Under the pieces are notes generated by a model, which saw nothing but the letters and a program-made list of their open reading frames with translations, was not told the origin of the DNA and searched no databases. The position numbers were made by a program, and so were the translations under genes. Positions 25,172-33,936 of a stretch of 64,000 nt of DNA are shown here, piece by piece. The stretch comes from Spirochaetales bacterium (lineage in GTDB: Bacteria > Spirochaetota > Spirochaetia > CADAEX01): NCBI GenBank assembly GCA_024233785.1, contig JACKPD010000007.1, forward strand, positions 44,172 through 108,171, given 5' to 3'. How positions within the stretch are numbered: position 1 is the first letter of the stretch; each line of letters begins with the position of its first letter.

Positions 25172-27622
25172 CTATTCCTCTGTATACTCTGAAACCGGCA
25201 GTTTTATTACAATAGAATTATCCTCAGCATCAACTATGACTCTGCCGCCTGATTCAAGTTCCCCGAAAAGCACCCTGTCAATGAAAAGATCTTTTACTTT
25301 CTCACGGAAGACCCTTGAAATATTCCTTGCACCGTATTCTCTTGAATAACCTTCTTCGGTTATAAAAGTTACACACTTTTCCGTAAACTCTGCAGTTATA
25401 TTTCTAGCCGCCAGCTGGGCGGTAAACAGCTTTATCTCTTTTTTTACTATGCTTTTTGCGTTATCCATATCAAGATCGTTAAAAACCACAACACTGTCGA
25501 GACGGTTTCTGAATTCAGGCGCGAATATTTTTTCCACTGCAGAGGAAAGAGCGCTGTCTCCGATCTTAAGACCTCCGAAACCGATCATCGGCTTTCCCAG
25601 CTCCCGTGCACCCGCATTCGAGGTCATTATCAGTATAATGTTTCTGAAATCAGCTTTTCTTCCGTTATTGTCGGTAAGGGTAGCGTAATCCATTACAGAG
25701 AGAAGAATATTGTAAATATCCTGATGCGCCTTTTCAATTTCATCCAGAAGAAGGACTGCGTGCGGCGTTTTTATTATTGCGTCTGTTAAAAGCCCGCCCT
25801 CTTCATATCCTACATATCCCGGAGGAGCGCCTATAAGGCGGGCGACTGTGTGCTTTTCCTGATACTCGCTCATGTCAAACCTTATAAGCGAAATGCCAAG
25901 GGCAGACGCAAGCTGCCTGGAGAGTTCTGTTTTCCCCACTCCCGTAGGCCCTACAAAAAGAAATGAAGCGACAGGCTTGTCAGGCTCCCTGAACCCGGCC
26001 CTTGCTCTTTTAACAGAATGACAGACACTCTCAACCGCCTTATCCTGACCGAAAAGATATTTTTTTATTTCAGATGAAAGATCCTTAAGTTTGGATTTTT
26101 CTGTAACAGTCACGCTTTTTTCCGGAATTCTGGCTATCCCTGCGACAATTTTTTCTATTATATTTTCATCAACCAGGACCGGCTGGGATTTTTCTGCCGC
26201 TGAAGTATTTACGCTGTCTGAAGCAGCAGCTCCCCCGCTTTCCGTGTTTTCTGCATCAGCACTTTTATCGCCGGTCTCATTATTATTTATTCTGCTGTCA
26301 TCAATTTTCCCATCATCTTTCGGGATTTTTTTCAGATTAGCCGGCCTGTTCTTGAAATCAAGAAGTTTCATGTATGCACCTGCTTCATCAATAACATCAA
26401 TCGCCTTGTCCGGCAGGTGGCGGTCAGTTATATACTGGTCTGAAAGCGCGACAGCCGCTTTTATTGCTCCATCCGTATATTTTACATTATGATAGGACTC
26501 ATACCTTTCCTTGAGACCGGTAAGTATCTGCTCTGTTTCGCTTAAACTTGTTTCAGGTATTTCAATTTTCTGGAATCTTCTTGCCAGGGCCCGGTCTTTC
26601 TCGAATATTTTCTTGTATTCCTCAAAAGTTGTTGAACCTATACACCTCAGGCGCCCGGATGAGAGCAGCGGTTTTAAAAGGTTGGAAGCGTCAAGGGAGC
26701 CTCCCGACACAGCCCCTGCCCCTATTACTGTGTGTATTTCATCAATAAATATTATTACCTTTTCCTTAGTTTCAAGCTCTTTGAGAATCCTTTTAAGACG
26801 CTCCTCAAAATCTCCCCTGTATTTTGTCCCGGCGACAAGAGAACCCATATCTATCTGATAAACTGAGTAATCATGGAGAAAAGCGGGAACGCGGTATTCC
26901 GCAATCATCGCAGCTATGCCTTCAGCCATTGCGGTCTTTCCGACCCCGGGATCACCTACAAGAACCGGATTATTCTTCATCCTTCTGCAGAGTACCTGGA
27001 CAATTCTTTCAAGTATCTCCTCACGTCCGATGAGCGGTTCAAGTTTTCCCTTTTTCGCTTCCGCGGTGAGTTCTCTTGTGAATTTTTCAAGGAAACTTTT
27101 TTTACTTTCTTTCGGATCTTTTTCAGCCCCGCCCGCTTCATCATTATCAGCATCTGTTTTCCCGTTATCACCCGGCGGAATAATCAGGGAATCAGGCTCT
27201 TTGCTAAATCCATGGGAGACAACCCTCAGAAGGTTAATTTTTGTAAGCCCCATTTTTTTCATGTAATATGAAGCATAGCAGTCTTTCTGCTCAAATATCG
27301 ATACAATAATATCTGAAAAGACAAGCTCTCCTTTGGATGAGCTTTCTATATGTATAAGGGCCCTTTCAATTATCCTCTGAAGGCCCAGTGTCTGTACAGG
27401 CTCGCTTTTTTCTGTGACAGGTACTTCTTTTTCGAGATACCTGGCCGTTTCACTTTTTAATTCATCAGGGTCGATCCCGCATTCCTGAAATAATTCCCTG
27501 GGGCTTTCAAAAGAAAGGGATGTGTATATTAAATGTTCCGGGGTAAGGAATTCATGCTTTCGGGACAGCGCCTCATCATATGCGGCATTAAGTATTACCT
27601 GTACCTCATCGTTTATTCTCAT
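25172..27622 (-). CDS. clpA: ATP-dependent Clp protease ATP-binding subunit ClpA
   Basis: An 816-residue Hsp100 unfoldase. Order: Clp N-domain (~1-140), AAA-1 with Walker A 'GDPGVGKTAMAEG' and 'IIFIDEIHTVIGAG', then AAA-2 with Walker A 'GPTGVGKTELSRQLA' and 'LLLDEIEKAH'. Unlike ClpB it has no long middle coiled coil, which with adjacent clpS and aat supports ClpA. It carries two acidic low-complexity linkers not typical of ClpA: one after the N-domain (rich in Asp, Gly, Lys) and one of ~50 residues between the AAA domains (rich in Asn, Ser, Glu, Ala). The ATG at 27622 follows GGAGA and overlaps the clpS stop by one base. Confidence 0.94.
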   Translation of the reverse strand: MRINDEVQVILNAAYDEALSRKHEFLTPEHLIYTSLSFESPRELFQECGIDPDELKSETARYLEKEVPVTEKSEPVQTLGLQRIIERALIHIESSSKGELVFSDIIVSIFEQKDCYASYYMKKMGLTKINLLRVVSHGFSKEPDSLIIPPGDNGKTDADNDEAGGAEKDPKESKKSFLEKFTRELTAEAKKGKLEPLIGREEILERIVQVLCRRMKNNPVLVGDPGVGKTAMAEGIAAMIAEYRVPAFLHDYSVYQIDMGSLVAGTKYRGDFEERLKRILKELETKEKVIIFIDEIHTVIGAGAVSGGSLDASNLLKPLLSSGRLRCIGSTTFEEYKKIFEKDRALARRFQKIEIPETSLSETEQILTGLKERYESYHNVKYTDGAIKAAVALSDQYITDRHLPDKAIDVIDEAGAYMKLLDFKNRPANLKKIPKDDGKIDDSRINNNETGDKSADAENTESGGAAASDSVNTSAAEKSQPVLVDENIIEKIVAGIARIPEKSVTVTEKSKLKDLSSEIKKYLFGQDKAVESVCHSVKRARAGFREPDKPVASFLFVGPTGVGKTELSRQLASALGISLIRFDMSEYQEKHTVARLIGAPPGYVGYEEGGLLTDAIIKTPHAVLLLDEIEKAHQDIYNILLSVMDYATLTDNNGRKADFRNIILIMTSNAGARELGKPMIGFGGLKIGDSALSSAVEKIFAPEFRNRLDSVVVFNDLDMDNAKSIVKKEIKLFTAQLAARNITAEFTEKCVTFITEEGYSREYGARNISRVFREKVKDLFIDRVLFGELESGGRVIVDAEDNSIVIKLPVSEYTEE

Positions 27623-27927
27623 TATTCTTTCTCCATTGTGCATTTCAGGGGATAGCCGGCGCGGGATGCCATATTTTCCACCTGGTACATCTTTGTCGCT
27701 GCTATATCGTAGGTATATGATCCTACCTTGCCGGCCCCTTTCTTGTGTACTTCAAGCATTATTACGTTGGCTTCAATAGATGATTTATGGAATACTTCCT
27801 TTAGTACGGAAACAACAAATTCCATAGTTGTATAGTTATCATTATGGAGCACAATTAAATATCTTCCAGGCTCCTTGACCAATTCAGAGAATTTTTGATC
27901 TGTTCTGAAATCTGTTTTACCGGACAT
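27622..27927 (-). CDS. clpS: ATP-dependent Clp protease adaptor ClpS
   Basis: A 101-residue ClpS with the core 'LIVLHNDNYTTMEFVVSVLKEVFH' and 'AGKVGSYTYDIAATKMYQV'. The 'HNDNYT' strand holds the Asn-Asp pair that contacts the alpha-amino group of N-degrons, and the Met in 'TTMEFV' is the usual gatekeeper position. It hands such substrates to ClpA, encoded next. There is no Shine-Dalgarno before the ATG, and a -10-like TATATT ends only 6 bp before it, so the message may be leaderless. Confidence 0.95.
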   Translation of the reverse strand: MSGKTDFRTDQKFSELVKEPGRYLIVLHNDNYTTMEFVVSVLKEVFHKSSIEANVIMLEVHKKGAGKVGSYTYDIAATKMYQVENMASRAGYPLKCTMEKE

Positions 27928-27933
27928 ATATAT

Positions 27934-27962
27934 AATATAACTTCAAAAAATCCGAACTACAA
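27934..27962 (-). promoter_or_regulatory. Candidate promoter for clpS-clpA, possibly leaderless
   Basis: On the minus strand TTGTAG (27957-27962) and TATATT (27934-27939) are spaced by 17 bp. Transcription would begin at or next to the clpS ATG at 27927. Confidence 0.45.
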
Positions 27963-27986
27963 TAGAACATTGGATAAAGATTGATA

Positions 27987-28886
27987 TCAGGCTTTTTTCC
28001 AGAAAAGCCGGCCGCCCCGGTATTCTTTTGAAAGCTCCCCTTTCTGAAGCAGATAAACAAGGTATGCCTTGAGAGAACTCTGGACAAGAACATACTGATT
28101 ATCATTAAGTTCAATATTATAAATGGCGCATAAACCTGAGAGAATTCCGTCAAGCTCAATCTCTTCCCTGCAGAGATCAGCAATATTGCCGCTTATTTCA
28201 TAAATTTTCGCCCTGTTTACAGCTGCAAGTTCTTTTATATTGTCAGTAAGCTCCGCATGGGACGGCAGAAAATAATCCGCTTCAAGCGTTTCAATAGCCT
28301 GAAGTGTTTTCAGGTGCTCCCCGACATCAAAAAGATAAAAAATACTGTACTTGTTAACAATGTGTTCAGAAAAAAGCGTATCTGCCAGAAAGATCACATT
28401 ATCCGGGGTTTTTACGCCGATCATCCCGAAAAAATGGCCGGGAAGAGGAATAGTCCAAAGCTCGGCTCCGCCCGGAGAAGTAATTTTATCACCAGGTTCA
28501 ATTATATCAGTCACCCTTGATTCATTTGCCATAAGGAATTTATTGCGCAGCCCAGTATGAGGGAACCCGCCAAAAAGAAACGCCGGCTCAAGGAGAGGAT
28601 TCTCTATAAAAGCGGCCTCTACCCTTGTAGCGGCTATCCTGCATCCGGTTTTATTCTGAATAAAAGCGTTTCCCCCTGCGTGATCCGCATTTGAATGGGT
28701 ATTGATAATCATCGAAAGCTTCCAGCCAAGGCTGTCTATCAGTCTGCATATCTGCCGGCCGGCCTCCTTATCGTTACCGCTGTCAATTATAACCGCATTG
28801 CCGTTATCCGCATAAACTCCGATATTGGCCGGGGAAGGGATATACCAGGTATTCCCCTTGATCTGTTTAATCTCAAGTGCTGCCAT
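27987..28886 (-). CDS. Metallo-beta-lactamase-fold hydrolase with HxNxDH variant motif
   Basis: A 299-residue MBL-fold protein. The metal motif, normally HxHxDH, is 'THSNADHAGG' (His64, Asn66, Asp68, His69), so the second His is replaced by Asn. Downstream ligands are plausible in 'PLPGHFFGM' (His) and 'FLADTLFSE' (Asp), and the last His in 'LPSHAEL'. The C-terminal ~75 residues are helical ('LCAIYNIELNDNQYVLVQSSLKAYLVYLLQKG'), a likely winged-helix-like dimer or substrate cap. The substrate is unknown; such proteins include glyoxalase II-like thioesterases. The ATG at 28886 lies 8 nt after GGGAG. It reads towards clpS but is separated from it by 59 bp carrying the clpS promoter. Confidence 0.85.
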   Translation of the reverse strand: MAALEIKQIKGNTWYIPSPANIGVYADNGNAVIIDSGNDKEAGRQICRLIDSLGWKLSMIINTHSNADHAGGNAFIQNKTGCRIAATRVEAAFIENPLLEPAFLFGGFPHTGLRNKFLMANESRVTDIIEPGDKITSPGGAELWTIPLPGHFFGMIGVKTPDNVIFLADTLFSEHIVNKYSIFYLFDVGEHLKTLQAIETLEADYFLPSHAELTDNIKELAAVNRAKIYEISGNIADLCREEIELDGILSGLCAIYNIELNDNQYVLVQSSLKAYLVYLLQKGELSKEYRGGRLFWKKA

Positions 28887-28969
28887 TTATGATTCTCCCA
28901 TATCTGTTTTTCCGGGCAGGATTCATGGCATTGTACCGCAAACTCCCGGTATGGCTGTCAATTATATTT

Positions 28970-29004
28970 ATACAATAAAAAAGGTCTCTTAAAAAGAGAC
29001 CTTT
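28970..29004 (-). terminator. Rho-independent terminator of the rrf2-nifS-nifU operon
   Basis: AAAGGTCTCTT (28980-28990) pairs with AAGAGACCTTT (28994-29004) around an AAA loop. Read on the minus strand the stem is followed by TTTTTTATTG. It lies 32 bp after the nifU stop. Confidence 0.9.
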
Positions 29005-29035
29005 AATCAGCTTTTATGCAAAAGATAACCTTTGC

Positions 29036-29632
29036 CTAGCCGTATATATGATGATAGTCGTGGAGAAGTTCTTTCACCTCATCCACACACCCCCCGCAGA
29101 CAGTCCCGATTTCAGTTTTTTCCTGAAGCTCTTCAAACGTTTTACCGCCGTTTTTAACAAAATCCTCAATTTCCCGGTCAGTAATATTCTTGCAGTGGCA
29201 GACAACCCTTGCAGGTTCAACTTCAATTTCATCCTCAAGGCCGTTGCGTCTGTAGTAATCCTCAATAGCTGCCCGAAGCGCCCTGTCGCCGAGAACTGAA
29301 CAATGTATTTTGTGTTCAGGAAGGCCGTCTAGACTTTTTACAATATCTTCTGGCTTTATGTGATATGCTTCTTTCAGGCCCATTCCTATAACCATCTCCG
29401 ACATCATGGAGGTACTTGCTATTGCGCTAGCGCACCCGTAAGTTTTCCATTTACAATCTGTTATTTTATTATCCTTAACCTTGATAACAACAAGCATCTG
29501 GTCGCCGCAGGTAATATTTCCTACTTCTCCCCTTCCGTCGCTGTCATATTTATCTTCATCATCCAGAATATTTCTGGGATTTGTGAAATGTTCCTTTACT
29601 TTATCTGTATATAACCATGATCCGGCAGTCAT
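29036..29632 (-). CDS. nifU: NifU-like iron-sulfur scaffold (IscU domain plus BFD-like [2Fe-2S] domain)
   Basis: A 198-residue scaffold protein. Residues 1-125 are the IscU-type domain with Cys42 ('NITCGDQM'), Cys67 ('TYGCASA') and Cys111 ('IHCSVLG'), plus Asp44 next to the first Cys. Residues 140-190 are a BFD/NifU-central domain with Cys145, Cys147, Cys179 and Cys182 ('VCHC' and 'CGGC'), which holds a permanent [2Fe-2S] cluster. The C-terminal Nfu domain of full-length NifU is absent. It assembles clusters from sulfur delivered by the cysteine desulfurase upstream. The ATG overlaps the nifS stop by 4 bp, with GGAGGG before it. Confidence 0.94.
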   Translation of the reverse strand: MTAGSWLYTDKVKEHFTNPRNILDDEDKYDSDGRGEVGNITCGDQMLVVIKVKDNKITDCKWKTYGCASAIASTSMMSEMVIGMGLKEAYHIKPEDIVKSLDGLPEHKIHCSVLGDRALRAAIEDYYRRNGLEDEIEVEPARVVCHCKNITDREIEDFVKNGGKTFEELQEKTEIGTVCGGCVDEVKELLHDYHHIYG

Positions 29633-30834
29633 TTTTTCCCTCCTGTGTAGGCCGTCGACATCTTTCTGATTTTAGCAATTACCGGCGGCAGTTTTTCTAT
29701 GACATAATCTATATCGCTTTCCGTATTTTCCCTTCCAAGGCTGAACCTTATCGACCCGTGGGCCAGCTCCGGCCCAAGCCCAATTGACAGCAGGACCTGT
29801 GAAGGTTCAAGAGAGTCTGAAGAGCAGGCAGAACCTGTTGAGACCGCTATCCCCTCCATATCGAGATAAAGGAGTATGGATTCGCCTTCAGCTCCCGCGA
29901 AAGATACATTCAGGGTATTTGGAAGTACATCGGTTTCATGTCCATTAATTTTAATATCAGGTACTGATTTTACAATTCCTGCCTTGAGCCTGTCCCTCAG
30001 CCGCTGCATGGTCCTGTATTCCATGTCAATTTCCTTTAGCGCGAGTTCAGCAGCCCTGCCGAAACCTATAATCCCGAGATTATTAAGTGTCCCGGCCCTT
30101 CTCCCGTCTTCCTGGTGCCCGCCGTGAATAAAAGGACAGTACGGAGCCTTTCTCCTGGCGTAAAGAATTCCAATTCCTTTGGGAGCATAAATCTTGTGTC
30201 CTGAAAGGGAAAGATAATCAACACCAAGGTCTTTTACATCTATAGGTATTTTTCCCGCAGCCTGGACCGCATCGGTGTGTACAAGCACCCCGTGTTTCTT
30301 CCCTATCCGGGCAATTTCTTTAATATCCTGGATTGTTCCGATTTCATTGTTAGCCATCATAACCGATATAAGCGCTGTTTTTTCCGTGATGCTCTCTTCA
30401 AGCTCTTTAAGGTCAATCTTTCCCTTGCTGTCAACACCCAGCATTACAGGAGTCCCCCCCTGATCTTTTATAAAATCCATTGTTGAAATTATACTGGGGT
30501 GCTCAATTACTGTAGTTATAATCTGGTCCCGCCCTGCCTTGCTGCAGCATCCGCCTGAACATCCCTTATTGGGACTGCAGACAACATATTTCAGGACTGT
30601 ATTGTTTGATTCAGAGCCGCCTGCTGTAAATATTATCTCATCAGGTTCGGCATTTATCAGTTTTGCTATATTAATCCGTGCTTCAACAATTTTCTCCGTC
30701 GCAAGCCGGCCCGGTGTATGAAGACTTGACGGGTTCCCGTACAAATCAAAACTTTCAATAAGCGCCTCTTTAACTTCCTGCCTGATAGGAGTTGTCGCAT
30801 TGTAATCCATATATATTCTTTTTTCTTCACTCAT
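29629..30834 (-). CDS. nifS: Cysteine desulfurase (NifS/IscS family) with Cys-rich insertion
   Basis: A 401-residue PLP enzyme that removes sulfur from cysteine for NifU. PLP-binding Lys is Lys214 ('SLSGHKIYAPKG'), the active-site Cys is Cys337 in the loop 'STGSACSSDSLEPS', and 'TAGGSESNN' and 'HTDAVQAAGK' are conserved. Residues 86-98 carry an unusual cysteine cluster (Cys86, Cys92, Cys96, Cys97, 'GCSGGCC') just before the conserved 'IEHPS'. Such insertions are absent from E. coli IscS; they could bind metal or relay persulfide. The gene follows rrf2 by 17 bp and overlaps nifU by 4 bp. Confidence 0.95.
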   Translation of the reverse strand: MSEEKRIYMDYNATTPIRQEVKEALIESFDLYGNPSSLHTPGRLATEKIVEARINIAKLINAEPDEIIFTAGGSESNNTVLKYVVCSPNKGCSGGCCSKAGRDQIITTVIEHPSIISTMDFIKDQGGTPVMLGVDSKGKIDLKELEESITEKTALISVMMANNEIGTIQDIKEIARIGKKHGVLVHTDAVQAAGKIPIDVKDLGVDYLSLSGHKIYAPKGIGILYARRKAPYCPFIHGGHQEDGRRAGTLNNLGIIGFGRAAELALKEIDMEYRTMQRLRDRLKAGIVKSVPDIKINGHETDVLPNTLNVSFAGAEGESILLYLDMEGIAVSTGSACSSDSLEPSQVLLSIGLGPELAHGSIRFSLGRENTESDIDYVIEKLPPVIAKIRKMSTAYTGGKK

Positions 30835-30851
30835 CAGAAAAACCCCTTATA

Positions 30852-31271
30852 TCATTTTTTGTTATAGTATCTGTCAATAACCTGGGCAAGAGTTATATTA
30901 AGCATATACTTTTTTACATATTCCTGGTAATCAGCCCAGAAGCTTCTTACTCCGCATTCAGAACTGTTTTCACACAGGCTTTCAGCATCAATACAGTCAA
31001 GAAGGGAAACCGGCCCTTCAAGGGCAGCTGCAATCTCATAAAGACCAATATCTTCCGGTTTTTTTATAAGGGCGTAACCGCCTTCACGCCCTCTGACACT
31101 GCGGGTAATTTTATTTTTTTTCAGCAGCTTGAATATATTTTCAAGATATTTTCTTGAAATTCCCTCTTTTTCCGCAATTTCATGGAGACTCACTGTACCG
31201 GAACCCTCATTAGTGCTAAGATATGTAAGCGCCCTTAATCCATATCTTAACCTTGTTGAAATCTGAAACAT
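30852..31271 (-). CDS. Rrf2-family iron-sulfur regulator (IscR-like)
   Basis: A 139-residue Rrf2 regulator. The winged helix is at 1-70 ('TRLRYGLRALTYLST', 'SLHEIAEKEGISRKYLENIFKLL', 'GREGGYAL'). Cys93, Cys100 and Cys106 in 'LLDCIDAESLCENSSEC' match the three cluster-ligating Cys of IscR, so it probably carries a [2Fe-2S] cluster. As first gene of the operon with nifS and nifU it most likely represses them when clusters are abundant. AAGGA precedes the ATG at 31271, and a consensus promoter lies 32-60 bp upstream. Confidence 0.93.
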   Translation of the reverse strand: MFQISTRLRYGLRALTYLSTNEGSGTVSLHEIAEKEGISRKYLENIFKLLKKNKITRSVRGREGGYALIKKPEDIGLYEIAAALEGPVSLLDCIDAESLCENSSECGVRSFWADYQEYVKKYMLNITLAQVIDRYYNKK

Positions 31272-31302
31272 TGTAACATCCTTTATTTCCTACTACTTTA
31301 AT

Positions 31303-31331
31303 ATGATATAACTAATGCAATAAAATGTCAA
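31303..31331 (-). promoter_or_regulatory. Sigma-70 promoter of rrf2-nifS-nifU
   Basis: On the minus strand a perfect -35 TTGACA (31326-31331) is followed after 17 bp by TATCAT (31303-31308). The A+T-rich spacer probably holds the Rrf2 operator, but I cannot define a palindrome with certainty. Confidence 0.7.
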
Positions 31332-31338
31332 TATTATC

Positions 31339-33936
31339 TTATCCTGTTTTGGCTTTTCTGCTGAATATCCCCTTAACTCCTCCGGAAATGAGGGATGTAA
31401 TATCGGAAATTATAAACGGAACATTTAAACCGGGCCTGCAGGCAATATACTCGGGTTCCCAGACCGGATAAAACTTTTGCTTGAATTTTCTTAATCCTTC
31501 AAAATTATAAAAATGCTCGCCATGACTGAAGATAAAGTTGCCTATTTTATTCCATGCAGGTGCGGAAGGGCGGTTTGTTAGGCCTGATAACGGTGCGGCT
31601 CCCAGATTAAAGAACCTGTATCCTTTTCCGCTTCCCCAGATTATAAGCGATGTAAAGAGATAATCCATAATACCGGACGGGGCCTCCTGAAGAAACCTCA
31701 TAAGATCAATGGAGAATTCTTCCCTGTTATCAGGGAGCCATAAATTGGCAAAAGCAAGAATGCTGTTTCCTTTTTTCACTAATGCGCACGGGCAGTAATT
31801 GAAATATGCTTCAGAAAAAAAGCCAAGTGAAAATCCCTTTTCAGCTGCGTTTTTATCGCTTAACCATCTGTCGGAAACATTTTTCAGCTTCTCAAGAAGT
31901 TCCCCGCTGTGGGGCGGGTAAACAACCTCAAAAAGGAGTCCGTCCTTTTCAGCTTTTCTGTAACTGTATCTTATATGTTTTCTTTCCGGCGTATCAAGCG
32001 TAAACCCTTCCAGATTAACTCTCGCCACCTCCCCGATCTTGAAAAAGTTCATACCGGCCTCAAGATACAAATCAAGCGATGTTTTATCGACATGATAGAA
32101 AGCGGCCCGTGCGTTATTCCTGTCAGCATCTTCAATAAATTCCCAGATCAGCTCCTGCCATTCTTCCCTGTCTCCTACCGGGTTGCCCATGCTGACCCTG
32201 GTATTTTTCATTGTACCGTACATAATGAAAGCTCGCCCTGTTGTACTGAATAATAATTTCTTGTCGCCTGTCAGCGCAAGATATGAACAGGAGGACGGGG
32301 ACGACAGGGCAAGAGTGTATGCTGAATCAAGGTCCTCCCCTGAAATCTCAGCTTCTGCTTTTTTAAAGGAACGGGGGACCCCCGGGTGTGCGATACGTAT
32401 AATACCAAGCAGAATTACGAGACAGATAACGCCTGCTTCTCCCCTGAGAAATCTCGGGGCATGCCCCAGAAGGGTAAACTGCCACCAAAGCTCATGTGAA
32501 TATTCAACATGTTTGTAGCTGAAAAAACCCAGCCATATTGAAAAAACTATAACTATTCCCGTTATGACAATCTGCTCTGTCCTGAGATATGAATCAAACA
32601 GTTTCTCAAGCCTGTAAAACTCTTTTCTTCCGTAAATCAGAACAGAAATAAACAGCAATATGGCAAATACCTTTTCAAAATCAAAACCTTTCAGGATACT
32701 GAAAACACAGCCGGCAGACATGAGAAAAACAGTAATTGCCCATGAGGATTTTATCCGGCGCCTCAGGCCGTTTGCCACGAAAAGCATGGCAGTTCCGGTA
32801 AGGCTCGCAAAAAAATGGGAGGACTCAATCAGGACAAGCGGAACAAAAGCATTGATAGCCTTAAGTCTGTCTGTACTGTCGGGCAGGGAACCTGTGATAA
32901 CAAGGAAAGCTCCTATTATAAAGGTTATTGCAGCCGCTGTTTCAGGTATGATTTTTGAAAAAGAAATCAATATCCCTTTGACAGTACTGTAAACCGCCTC
33001 CTGTCTTATCCTTATTTCATGGAAAATCAAAAGAAGCGAACCAGCACACAGAGGAATAAAGTAATAGGTTATTCTGAATAAAATGAGGTTGGATAGAGTT
33101 GATGCGGGATCAAAACCGGAGGACGAAGCAAACAGGACAATTCCCGCCTCAAAAACTCCAAGACCTCCGGGGATGTTGCTTAACATTCCGATTAACTGTG
33201 AAAAAAGGAAAAATCCTGAAAATGCTGTAAAGCCTGAAAAAGTTATTTCAGGGAAAAAAATATAAAGAGCAAGTGATGAAAAAATCCAGTCAGAGACGGA
33301 AAAAAACAGCTGCTGCACAGATATAAAAAAAGGGGGTATCTCAACCGAGGCATTCCTGAAAGATAAAACCTTTATTTTAAAAAACGGTAAAGCAAAGTAT
33401 ATGAGGATTAAAGACGCGAAAAGAACAGACAGGGGCCACAAAGGCAGATTATTACCTGCATTCCACCCTACAGGCAATTTAATCATCGGGAATAAAAAAA
33501 CACCCAGAAAAAGAAAACCTATCCAGAAGGAGATTGCGGCATATAAAACTATTCTTGCAATATCTGGAAGCGAATAACCCCATTGGGAATACAGATGAAA
33601 CCTGACGGAATTTGTCCCGGCACCCCCAAGGCCCGTGCTGTTGCCTATCCCGTAGCTTATTGTTGTCAGCAGGGCATTCTTCCGAAAAGGTAATCTGCCT
33701 CCGATAATCTTTACAGCTGTCCTGTCATATCCGATTGAAAAAAAATACGCCAGACCGGTAAATAAAAGTGAAAGCACAAGTCTGTCAAAAGGGGTTTCAC
33801 GTATCTTTCCTGCAAGGTCTACAGACCTGAATTCAATAAGTGCTGAATGCACTGCAAAGCCCGCAAGTGTAAATAAAAAAAGAGGGAAAAATATTTTCAG
33901 GAAAATAATAAAATTCTTAAATAATTTTCTTCTCAT
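31339..33936 (-). CDS. mprF: MprF-like bifunctional aminoacyl-phosphatidylglycerol synthase/flippase
   Basis: An ~865-residue membrane protein. Roughly residues 1-520 hold about 14 hydrophobic segments, including the flippase signature region 'GNSTGLGGAGTNSVRFHLYSQWGYS' (given in outline) and 'GMLSNIPGGLGVFEAGIVL'. The C-terminal ~300 residues are the cytoplasmic DUF2156 (GNAT-like) aminoacyl transferase with 'MGNPVGDREEW', 'KDGLLFEVV' and 'DLMRF...GIMDYLF'. It transfers Lys or Ala from tRNA to phosphatidylglycerol and flips the product, lowering surface charge. The ATG at 33936 is preferred; an in-frame TTG at 33972 would add 12 residues. Neither has an ideal Shine-Dalgarno. Confidence 0.88.
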   Translation of the reverse strand: MRRKLFKNFIIFLKIFFPLFLFTLAGFAVHSALIEFRSVDLAGKIRETPFDRLVLSLLFTGLAYFFSIGYDRTAVKIIGGRLPFRKNALLTTISYGIGNSTGLGGAGTNSVRFHLYSQWGYSLPDIARIVLYAAISFWIGFLFLGVFLFPMIKLPVGWNAGNNLPLWPLSVLFASLILIYFALPFFKIKVLSFRNASVEIPPFFISVQQLFFSVSDWIFSSLALYIFFPEITFSGFTAFSGFFLFSQLIGMLSNIPGGLGVFEAGIVLFASSSGFDPASTLSNLILFRITYYFIPLCAGSLLLIFHEIRIRQEAVYSTVKGILISFSKIIPETAAAITFIIGAFLVITGSLPDSTDRLKAINAFVPLVLIESSHFFASLTGTAMLFVANGLRRRIKSSWAITVFLMSAGCVFSILKGFDFEKVFAILLFISVLIYGRKEFYRLEKLFDSYLRTEQIVITGIVIVFSIWLGFFSYKHVEYSHELWWQFTLLGHAPRFLRGEAGVICLVILLGIIRIAHPGVPRSFKKAEAEISGEDLDSAYTLALSSPSSCSYLALTGDKKLLFSTTGRAFIMYGTMKNTRVSMGNPVGDREEWQELIWEFIEDADRNNARAAFYHVDKTSLDLYLEAGMNFFKIGEVARVNLEGFTLDTPERKHIRYSYRKAEKDGLLFEVVYPPHSGELLEKLKNVSDRWLSDKNAAEKGFSLGFFSEAYFNYCPCALVKKGNSILAFANLWLPDNREEFSIDLMRFLQEAPSGIMDYLFTSLIIWGSGKGYRFFNLGAAPLSGLTNRPSAPAWNKIGNFIFSHGEHFYNFEGLRKFKQKFYPVWEPEYIACRPGLNVPFIISDITSLISGGVKGIFSRKAKTG

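Noticed and set aside
26091..26492. Plus-strand frame over clpA
   Set aside because: Shadow of the clpA inter-domain linker; no family match.
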